Source: an uncultured Clostridia bacterium
GTDB taxonomy: Bacteria; Bacillota; Clostridia; Lachnospirales; Lachnospiraceae
DNA: 39,914 nucleotides
Direction: 5' to 3'
Assembly (NCBI GenBank): GCA_946629525.1
Contig: CAMOXU010000011.1
Coordinates: 1-39,914 of the forward strand
Part shown: in pieces, positions 33,639-39,914 of the stretch
How positions within the stretch are numbered: the first letter of the stretch is position 1
How the letters are laid out: each line of letters opens with the position of its first letter
The notes under the pieces: model-generated
What the model was told of the DNA's origin: nothing
The model's input: the letters and a program-made list of their open reading frames with translations, nothing else
Database searches by the model: none
Translations under genes and position numbers: made by a program

Positions 33639-35009
33639 ATGGCTTCAAAAGAGAAATCGTCCGGCACTCAGTTCGGCGCGATAAAAGAGATCGGTATCGC
33701 GTTCAAAGAGGGGAATTTTAAGACCAGGATCTCTTATCTGATCATGGGCCTCGGACAGATCCTTCGCGGGCAGTTCGTGAAGGGAATCCTGTTTCTGCTT
33801 CTGGAAGTGGGCTTCATTTCCTACATGATCGCATTCGGAAACTCGTATCTTTCAAAGATCACGACGCTCGGCACGGTCACGACGCATAAGGAAGGCCGCA
33901 TCACGGTCTACGGGGACAACAGCTTCCTGATCCTGCTCTTCGGCATCCTGACAATCATCGTTATTCTGGCTTTCATATTCCTGTGGTGGTTGAACATCCA
34001 CGATAACTATCAGTCCGAGCAGCTCCTTAAGGAGGGAAGGCACATTCCCACGAACAGGGAGACGCTCGCTTCTCTTCTGGACAAGAACTTTGACAAGACG
34101 CTCCTTGCGCTTCCGGTGACCGGCATTTTCCTTTTCACGGTCCTGCCGATCATTTTCATGGTGTGCGTCGCATTTACCAACTATGACGCAAATCATCAGG
34201 CACCGACCAACCTCTTCACATGGGTCGGACTGGCCAACTTCGCACAGATCTTCAAAATCGGAGGGAACGGATTCGGATCGACCTTCTTCAAGGTCCTCGC
34301 ATGGACGCTCGTATGGGCATTCTTCGCGACCTTTATCGATTATTTCCTCGGCGTGGCAGTCGCGATCCTTATCAACAAGAAGGGAATCAAATTTAAAAAG
34401 CTCTGGCGCACGATCCTCGTCCTGACCATTGCGGTCCCGCAGTTCGTCTCCCTTCTGTATATCATGAAAATGTTCGCAAGCGACGGCCTCATCAACGGCT
34501 GGCTTCAGAAATGGGGGTGGATCTCCTCGCCGATCCCGTTCTGGACGGATCCGATGCTTGCAAAGATCACTATTATCGTAGTCAATATCTGGGTCGGCAT
34601 CCCATACATCATGCTGATCGCTACGGGTCTTCTCATGAATATCCCGGAGGATCTGTATGAGAGTGCAAGGATCGACGGTGCGACGGGCTGGCAGATGTTC
34701 AGGAATATCACCCTTCCGTACATGCTGTTCGTCACGGGTCCGTTCCTTCTGACCCAGTTCACGAATAACCTCAATAACTTTAACGTCATTTACCTGCTGA
34801 CGCAGGGCAAGCCGCAGTCCATGGCCCTGTCCAACAACGCGGGGCACACGGATCTTCTGGTCACCTGGCTGTACAAGATGACTGTCACGGATACCAACTA
34901 CCGCATGGCGGCGGTCATCGGCATCATGGTATTCATCGTCACGGCGGTCGTGTCGCTGGTCGTCTACAACATGCTGCCTTCAGTAAAAGATGAGGAGGGA
35001 TTCCAATGA
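33639..35009 (+). CDS. Sugar ABC transporter permease, MalF/GanP-like
   Basis: The 456-residue membrane protein has an extended N terminus with two helices (about 45-70 and 105-125) before the six-helix core, as in MalF-type subunits. The EAA loop that contacts the ATPase is EDLYESARIDGATGWQMF (about 338-356). It forms the channel with the next gene product. AGAGGAGG lies 5 bases before the ATG at 33639; the frame is open upstream but without such a site. The operon has no ATP-binding gene, so a shared ATPase (MsmX-like) encoded elsewhere must energise import. Confidence 0.92.
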   Translation: MASKEKSSGTQFGAIKEIGIAFKEGNFKTRISYLIMGLGQILRGQFVKGILFLLLEVGFISYMIAFGNSYLSKITTLGTVTTHKEGRITVYGDNSFLILLFGILTIIVILAFIFLWWLNIHDNYQSEQLLKEGRHIPTNRETLASLLDKNFDKTLLALPVTGIFLFTVLPIIFMVCVAFTNYDANHQAPTNLFTWVGLANFAQIFKIGGNGFGSTFFKVLAWTLVWAFFATFIDYFLGVAVAILINKKGIKFKKLWRTILVLTIAVPQFVSLLYIMKMFASDGLINGWLQKWGWISSPIPFWTDPMLAKITIIVVNIWVGIPYIMLIATGLLMNIPEDLYESARIDGATGWQMFRNITLPYMLFVTGPFLLTQFTNNLNNFNVIYLLTQGKPQSMALSNNAGHTDLLVTWLYKMTVTDTNYRMAAVIGIMVFIVTAVVSLVVYNMLPSVKDEEGFQ

Positions 35010-35878
35010 AGCAAAAATCGTACAAGCGGAAGCAGAAGATCAGCAACGGGATCACCTACGCGGTCCTCATTCTCATTTCGATCATCTGGCTGTTCCCGTT
35101 CGTCGGCCTTGTTCTGCAGAGCTTCCGGTCCTATGACCCCAAGGTCGAATACGGCGGTATGGTCAACTATCTGATCCCGAAGCATTTTTCGCTGGATAAC
35201 TACAGGTTCCTGTTCTCCGGGCAGACGAACTTCCTGAAATGGTATGGAAATACTCTGATCATCGCGTTCTTCGTCGCGATCTTCCAGACGATCATTGTTC
35301 TGTGCGTGAGCTATGCCCTGTCCCGCATGCGTTTCAAGGGAAGGACCTTTCTTATGCGGTTCTGGCTGATCCTCGGGATGTTCCCCGGATTCCTCACGAT
35401 GATCTGTCTGTATTTCCTGCTGAAACAGTTCGGTCTGACGCAGGCCGGCGCGGTCCCCGGACTCATCCTGGTCTCGGTGGCAAGCTCCGGTATGGGCTAC
35501 TATGTCTGCAAGGGCTATTTCGATACGATCCCGAAGGCTCTCGATGAGGCTGCCCGGATCGACGGCGCGACGAGAGCCCGCATCTTTTTCACGATCACCC
35601 TGCCCATGAGCAAGCCGATCATCATCTACACGGCGCTGGTCGCATTCATGGCACCGTGGTGCGATTACATCTTCGCATCCTATGTCGCGTTCGGTCATGA
35701 CTCGAGCTACAACGTCGCGGTCGCGATGACGAGATGGGTATGGACGAACGATTATCAGGGATATTTCACCCGCTTCTGTGCCGGCGGTGTGCTGGTCGCC
35801 GTTCCGGTGACCATCCTCTTCATGGCACTGCAGAAATACTACGTGGAAGGCGTGACCGGCGGTGCGGTCAAAGGTTAA
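35006..35878 (+). CDS. Sugar ABC transporter permease, MalG/GanQ-like
   Basis: The 290-residue protein has six membrane helices. The EAA loop is PKALDEAARIDGATRARIFF (about 175-195), followed by TLPMSKPIIIYTALVAFM, typical of MalG-type subunits. It pairs with the preceding permease, which its start overlaps by four bases (ATGA), so the two are made in equal amounts. GAGGAGG upstream serves as its ribosome binding site. Confidence 0.93.
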   Translation: MKQKSYKRKQKISNGITYAVLILISIIWLFPFVGLVLQSFRSYDPKVEYGGMVNYLIPKHFSLDNYRFLFSGQTNFLKWYGNTLIIAFFVAIFQTIIVLCVSYALSRMRFKGRTFLMRFWLILGMFPGFLTMICLYFLLKQFGLTQAGAVPGLILVSVASSGMGYYVCKGYFDTIPKALDEAARIDGATRARIFFTITLPMSKPIIIYTALVAFMAPWCDYIFASYVAFGHDSSYNVAVAMTRWVWTNDYQGYFTRFCAGGVLVAVPVTILFMALQKYYVEGVTGGAVKG

Positions 35879-35882
35879 TACG

Positions 35883-37733
35883 ATGAGCGATTTTATACTG
35901 AATCTTATTCACAGACCGGAGTTGGTGCCGGAATACTCGGCGACGGTGAACGGTCAGGATGTATCCGATCAGGGGATTCTCACAGAATCCCTTGATATCT
36001 TCAAGACACAGCAGAGGCTGGCCCATGAGAACGGTCTCAGGACGACGATCCAGATGACCTACTCATCCCTCTTCAATGAGGAGGCGGTCGAGCTCGCGAA
36101 GCATGACCACGAAGTGTACGGCGATGAGATCGCCCTCTCCCTTCTGGGACTTCCCTGCGAGCAGTTCCGGGAGAAATACAAGACCAGGGATTTCTGTATC
36201 TGGATGTTCTCCATGGAGGACAAGAAGACGATCGTCGACGACGTCTTCGGAACATTTTACGAGAAATTCGGCTTCTGGCCGAAGTCGACGGGATCCTATT
36301 ACATGGATGCTCCGCTCCTTAATTACATCAAGGAGAAATATCCGGAAGTCGAGTGCGCGATCGCGACCTGTTGGGAAGAGGGACCGAAGGCCTATCACAC
36401 CTGCAACAATTCCTGGTACACGCTCTTCGACGGCGGTCCGTGGGCTCCGTGGATCCCATCGAAGCAGAATACGCATGCACCGGCGGCCAATGCTGAGGAG
36501 GACTGCGGTATCGTCGCGATCCCGCACCTGTCCCGCGACCTGCTGGCCTGCTATGACGGCAACGGTTCCAACTTCGGAACGCATCCGCAGAATGTCCTTC
36601 GCGGAATGATCTACGATTCGAAGACCTGGGACTTCCCGTATCTCTACAACCTGATCGACCAGTACAGAGATCTGGAAAAATACAATAACGGCTATGCCTA
36701 CAACATGATGTTCGTCGGCCCGGGCTGGATGAACAAGATGGGCAGATGGGAGGCTCCCTACGAGCTGCTGCTCAAGTCCTACACGGACGGCTGCCGCTAC
36801 TACGGAGAACTGAAAAAGCAGGGAAAGCTCATTGATATGACCATGAGCGAGTTCGCGGCATGGTACCGCAAGAAGAAGTCGTACACGGAGCCGGAATGCG
36901 CGCTCTGGAGAGATATTCTGTACGGTTCCGACAAGCAGCTCTTCTGGTACTGCGACCCCTATATGCGCGCGGGCATCAACATGGATCAGGGCGGAGCGCT
37001 CTTTGATCTGAGACCCTACGCTGCTAAGCTCTTCTGGCCGGTCGGCATCGGCACGAAGCATGTGCAGGACTGCTCCTACCCGTTCCTCATCCAGGAAAAG
37101 TACCGCGCGGGTTATTTCACGCACTATGCCGGAGAGGGAACGATCAAAAGCGCCAAAGTGCGTTATGCGGGCGAGGAGGCGGATTTCTGCCAGTTCCGCA
37201 CGAAAGCGCATTTTTCCGAGGAGCGTGTGGAAAATGAAGGCAAATCGGCGGAAGGATCCAAACGCATCCTGACCCTCGATCCCTGTGAGTTCGTGCTCGG
37301 CGGAAAGACCTTTACCCTTCAGACGAAGATCACCTTCGAGGAGGGATCCGGCCGTATCCGCTATGACCGCGCGCTGCTCTCCGCGGACGATCCGGATGCG
37401 GAGGTCGAGATCGATGAGTACATGGTCGCCTGCTACGGGACGACGGAGTATCCGGAGGATATGACGGGAATTACGCTCACGCTCGAAGAAAATGGCGAGC
37501 CGGAAGAGGTCGTTCATTACGAATATAAGGACAGAAAGATCGCAAGGAGCGGAGCGCATGCGGCTGCCGTGATCCCGGCGATCGGGACGCGCGTCAGCAT
37601 GGAGGCGGACGGCGCGGAAGGATATATCAGAGAAGGCCACGCGTTCTCGCCGATGTTCACGCTCGGTCAGAAGAAGTCGATCAAAGCAGGGGAGGTGTTC
37701 ACGACATGGCTCAGTCTGGAAAAGGCAGATTAA
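35883..37733 (+). CDS. Uncharacterised cytoplasmic protein of the galactan operon, possibly carbohydrate-active
   Basis: I do not recognise this 616-residue protein. It has no signal peptide or membrane helix. The first ~400 residues look like an alpha/beta barrel: LDIFKTQQRLAHENGLRTTIQMTY, AVELAKHDHEVYGDEIALSLLG, FGFWPKSTGSYYMDAPLL and VECAIATCWEEG are strand-helix units reminiscent of NodB-type deacetylase or GH57-like barrels, rich in Trp and Tyr. The last ~200 residues are beta-rich. It begins 4 bases after the second permease stop with AAAGG upstream, and its end overlaps the next gene by 28 bases. The place in the operon argues for action on an imported galactoside. A hydrolase, deacetylase or phosphorylase-like role are all open. 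Confidence 0.7.
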   Translation: MSDFILNLIHRPELVPEYSATVNGQDVSDQGILTESLDIFKTQQRLAHENGLRTTIQMTYSSLFNEEAVELAKHDHEVYGDEIALSLLGLPCEQFREKYKTRDFCIWMFSMEDKKTIVDDVFGTFYEKFGFWPKSTGSYYMDAPLLNYIKEKYPEVECAIATCWEEGPKAYHTCNNSWYTLFDGGPWAPWIPSKQNTHAPAANAEEDCGIVAIPHLSRDLLACYDGNGSNFGTHPQNVLRGMIYDSKTWDFPYLYNLIDQYRDLEKYNNGYAYNMMFVGPGWMNKMGRWEAPYELLLKSYTDGCRYYGELKKQGKLIDMTMSEFAAWYRKKKSYTEPECALWRDILYGSDKQLFWYCDPYMRAGINMDQGGALFDLRPYAAKLFWPVGIGTKHVQDCSYPFLIQEKYRAGYFTHYAGEGTIKSAKVRYAGEEADFCQFRTKAHFSEERVENEGKSAEGSKRILTLDPCEFVLGGKTFTLQTKITFEEGSGRIRYDRALLSADDPDAEVEIDEYMVACYGTTEYPEDMTGITLTLEENGEPEEVVHYEYKDRKIARSGAHAAAVIPAIGTRVSMEADGAEGYIREGHAFSPMFTLGQKKSIKAGEVFTTWLSLEKAD

Positions 37734-37924
37734 ACTACAGATGCCCGTCCTGCTTCCTGCGGGACCTGGATATCGATATGTTCTATGATAAGGAGAAGGA
37801 CGAGTATTACTGCATGCGCTGCCAGTATCACTCGAACGAGGCGGAGATCCTCAGATGGAACGAGATCATTCGTCTTCGCTACGGGGCCATGGCAAAGAGA
37901 TTCGACAAATTCGATTTTGACTGA
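37706..37924 (+). CDS. Small zinc-ribbon protein
   Basis: The 72-residue protein has two cysteine pairs, CPSC (about 14-17) and CMRC (about 36-39), spaced like a zinc ribbon, and ends with an acidic FDKFDFD tail. No catalytic motif is visible; a role as accessory or nucleic-acid-binding protein is conjecture. It begins inside the 3' end of the preceding gene with GGGAGG in that gene's coding sequence, so translation is probably coupled. Being placed between two sugar genes makes it an unexpected operon member. Confidence 0.78.
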   Translation: MAQSGKGRLNYRCPSCFLRDLDIDMFYDKEKDEYYCMRCQYHSNEAEILRWNEIIRLRYGAMAKRFDKFDFD

Positions 37925-37986
37925 TCTCTGACCTGAATTGGAGCAATGGCATGCACTGTGAACGGACAGTGCGGAGGAGAAGACAA

Positions 37987-39120
37987 GTGGATTTTTTAAA
38001 GGGGATGGATATATCAAGTCTGCCGGAGGTCGAACGCTTCGGCGGAAAATTCTACGACAACGGAAAAGAAGAGGATCTGCTCCGTATTCTGAAGGCGCAC
38101 GGTGTGAACAGCATCCGGGTCCGGGTCTGGAATGATCCCTTTTCAGAGAAGGGCGAGCCCTACGGGGGCGGCGGAAATACGCTCCCGGTCTCGCTGGCTT
38201 TGGCAGAGCGCGCCGCTCATAACGGGATGAGCGTTCTTCTAGACCTGCATTACAGCGACGCCTGGACGGATCCGGGAAAGCAGGTGAAGCCGAAGGCCTG
38301 GGAAGGTCTTTCCTTCGAAGAGATGCTGGCGGAAGTCGGAGAGTTTACGGAAAAGTGCGTTTCGGAATTCCTTCGCGCCGGGGTTAATCTTACGATGGTC
38401 CAGGTGGGAAATGAGATCACCAACGGTCTTCTCTGGCCGGACGGAAAGACGCCGAACTTTAAAAATATCGTGAGGATCCTGCGTGCAGGGATTCTGGGCG
38501 TGAAAAGGGCGGAGCAGAATGCAAAGGACAGCGGGATCATTCCGCGGGACCGGGATGCGATCCGCATTATGCTGCACCTCGATAACGGCGGAAGAAATGA
38601 TATATACCGGAACTGGTTCGACAGCTATTTTTCTGAGGGCGGAGAGGATTTCGATGTGATCGGACTCAGCTTCTATCCGTTCTGGCATGGGACGCTCGAG
38701 GATCTCAGGGAAAATCTGAGCGATATAGCGGTCCGGTACGGAAAGGATTTGATCATTGCGGAGACCTCCATGGGATTCACGCTCGAGGATTACAGTAGCC
38801 GGGAGGGACTTGACCCGAAGGACAGGAAGGGGATGGCGGCTACGAAAGAGCTTGCGGATCGGGTAAAGTTCCCAATGACACCGGAGGGCCAGAAAGCGTA
38901 TATGGAAGAGCTTGTCCGGATCATACGCAGCGTGCCCGGCGGACGGGGAAAGGGATATTATTACTGGGAGCCGGCGTGGCTTCCGGTCCCCGGCAGCGAG
39001 TGGGCTACAGAAGCGGGTATCGCGTATATGAAGGAGAAGGGCCCGGGAGGCAACGAGTGGGCGAACCTTGCTCTTTTCGATTATGAGGGAAATGCGCTGC
39101 CCGCGCTGGACGTCATCTGA
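37987..39120 (+). CDS. GH53 endo-beta-1,4-galactanase, intracellular
   Basis: The enzyme cleaves beta-1,4-galactan chains such as pectin side chains. GH53 marks are GMDISSLPEVE, IRVRVWNDP, LLDLHYSDAWTDPGKQ, VQVGNEITNGLLWPDG with acid/base E143, DLIIAETSMGFT with nucleophile E259, and GYYYWEPAWLP. The 377-residue protein lacks a signal peptide, unlike most GH53 enzymes, so it should act on oligomers already imported by the adjacent transporter. The start is a GTG at 37987 with GGAGGAG 8 bases upstream; the upstream ATG at 37951 has no such site. It is the last gene of the operon. The family 3 array follows within 20 bases. Confidence 0.93.
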   Translation: MDFLKGMDISSLPEVERFGGKFYDNGKEEDLLRILKAHGVNSIRVRVWNDPFSEKGEPYGGGGNTLPVSLALAERAAHNGMSVLLDLHYSDAWTDPGKQVKPKAWEGLSFEEMLAEVGEFTEKCVSEFLRAGVNLTMVQVGNEITNGLLWPDGKTPNFKNIVRILRAGILGVKRAEQNAKDSGIIPRDRDAIRIMLHLDNGGRNDIYRNWFDSYFSEGGEDFDVIGLSFYPFWHGTLEDLRENLSDIAVRYGKDLIIAETSMGFTLEDYSSREGLDPKDRKGMAATKELADRVKFPMTPEGQKAYMEELVRIIRSVPGGRGKGYYYWEPAWLPVPGSEWATEAGIAYMKEKGPGGNEWANLALFDYEGNALPALDVI

Positions 39121-39137
39121 TCGGTGACGCTTCCGAA

Positions 39138-39425
39138 ATAGATCTTATCGGAAGTTCCGTAAGGAACTACCGATAAAAAGGCCTGCGAAGCAGGCCGAAT
39201 TATGATTATGAGGTTCGCGAAGCGGTTCTCATAATAGATCTTATCGGAAGTTCCGTAAGGAACTACCGATAAAAAGGCCTGCGAAGCAGGCCGAATTATG
39301 ATTATGAGGTTCGCGAAGCGGTTCTCATAATAGATCTTATCGGAAGTTCCGTAAGGAACTACCGATAAAAAGGCCTGCGAAGCAGGCCGAATTATGATTA
39401 TGAGGTTCGCGAAGCGGTTCTCATA
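39138..39425 (+). repeat. Family 3 array: three identical 96-bp units of three hairpins
   Basis: Units start at 39138, 39234 and 39330. Each has hairpin 1 (ATCGGAAGTTCC-GTAA-GGAACTACCGAT), hairpin 2 (GGCCTGC-GAA-GCAGGCC), linker GAATTATGATT and hairpin 3 (ATGAGGTTCGC-GAA-GCGGTTCTCAT, with a mispaired middle). A partial fourth start (ATAGA) follows. A frame of repeated residues is open on the minus strand but has no start signal. The array may serve as terminator of the GH53 transcript. Confidence 0.95.
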
Positions 39426-39442
39426 ATAGAACGATTTATGAA

Positions 39443-39660
39443 GAATAACGTCTTCAGACTGAGGTCTGAGGGCGTTATTTGCGTGATAAGGCCTGAGAAT
39501 GCGTGCATGCTTGCATGTGAAGCATTCGAGGGCCAACGTACATCGAGCAGCCGTGCCGCGAGATGTGCGCATCGCGCAGATTGGATGGGCGGAGCTGAGT
39601 CTGCCCATCCAATCGTGATAAGGCCTGCCCATCCGATCACAGTTCAGAACTGGTTGCAAT
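39443..39660 (+). other. Further hairpins upstream of the GTPase gene
   Basis: AATAACGTC/GGCGTTATT encloses CAGAC/GTCTG (39443-39480). GATTGGATGGGC pairs with GCCCATCCAATC (about 39578-39613). The phrase CGTGATAAGGCCTG occurs twice (about 39481 and 39615). I see no gene here; a plus-strand frame at 39438 lacks a ribosome binding site. Confidence 0.6.
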
Positions 39661-39860
39661 GAACCTTATCAGGAATTATTATTATGCAAAAGGCAGTAAT
39701 GCCTGCTTTTTCCTGCCCGGGCACAAAGGGCAGGGGGATATTGTTATAGTAAGGAACGAAAACTTCCCACAAGCATAGACGCAGCGGCGAACCGGATCCA
39801 GGCACGTCCCGACGTAAAATTTTTATTCCGGAAGCGGGAAGTCTTAAGTAAAGGATTTAT

Positions 39861-39914
39861 ATGGAACATTTTATTACAGGGATCTGCGCACACGTGGATG
39901 CCGGAAAAACAACA
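39861..39914 (+). CDS. TetM/EF-G-like translational GTPase, 3' part beyond the window
   Basis: Only 18 codons are visible: MEHFITGICAHVDAGKTT. AHVDAGKTT is the P loop of translation-factor GTPases, and the short N terminus before it is that of ribosomal protection proteins (Tet(M) begins with a similar IGVLAHVDAGKTT) rather than of EF-G or LepA. AAAGG precedes the ATG. Members of this group in Clostridia need not confer tetracycline resistance, and the visible part cannot decide this. The preceding ~100 bases can pair ACTTCCC (39768-39774) with GGGAAGT (39837-39843), which may form a leader structure. Confidence 0.8.
   Translation, partial: MEHFITGICAHVDAGKTT

Noticed and set aside
39138-39425. 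Possible CRISPR array
   Set aside because: The units are contiguous and identical over 96 bp with no variable spacers, and no cas genes are near.
39081-39659. Minus-strand frame with a repeated 32-residue phrase (LIIIIRPASQAFLS type)
   Set aside because: The repetition is the translation of the 96-bp DNA array; the frame starts without a ribosome binding site and runs antisense into the GH53 gene.

Overview
The window looks like a chromosomal segment of a Clostridia bacterium, most likely Lachnospiraceae or a near relative (Bacillota). The reasons are the tRNA genes without encoded CCA, strong AGGAGG-type ribosome binding sites, a SAM-I riboswitch on metK, Hsp33 of the four-cysteine type, a sortase-anchored surface protein, a lysine/alanine-rich DUF6465-like protein and an ABC sugar importer without its own ATPase. 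Identification is from sequence features only.

Layout. 1-442: the end of a tRNA operon (Val, Thr, Tyr, fMet, Phe) with a terminator. 798-5096: a very large secreted L,D-transpeptidase with ricin-like lectin repeats. 5339-7591 (minus): a cytoplasmic GH120-type beta-xylosidase with a repeat insertion between its two catalytic residues. 7795-8205 (minus): a histone-H1-like basic protein. 8724-11390: GNAT acetyltransferase, GIY-YIG protein and CBS-type manganese pyrophosphatase. 11525-15473: flavin reductase-like protein, shikimate kinase, MurA and a radical SAM enzyme. 15905-18361: Hsp33 and a riboswitch-controlled metK. 18611-21870: a two-component system and a membrane-bound LuxR-type regulator. 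22081-25665: a cell-wall-anchored surface protein behind a four-fold TTACC operator. 26274-28704: a glycosyltransferase and an Orn/Lys/Arg-decarboxylase-fold enzyme. 28911-29780 (minus): purC. 30613-31824 (minus): an AraC regulator divergent from a galactan-use operon (binding protein, two permeases, an uncharacterised 616-residue protein, a zinc-ribbon protein, GH53 galactanase; 32009-39120). 39861-end: the start of a TetM/EF-G-like GTPase.

How the genes work together. The AraC gene and the operon facing it form a self-contained module: the lipoprotein and two permeases should import galacto-oligosaccharides, and the signal-less GH53 enzyme cuts them inside the cell. GH120 adds intracellular cleavage of xylo-oligosaccharides, so the organism probably lives on plant cell wall fragments. 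The histidine kinase and response regulator overlap by four bases and work as a pair.

The most unusual content is between the genes. Three families of dispersed, strongly folded elements recur. Family 1 has three copies (443-567, 15682-15867, 25797-25964), family 2 has two (12495-12610, 28732-28849), and family 3 has a three-unit 96-bp array (39138-39425) plus an inverted single copy (15588-15690). Within a family the short linkers are conserved while stem sequences differ and stay largely complementary. That pattern points to selection on structure, as in structured RNA or REP/BIME-like mobile palindromes.
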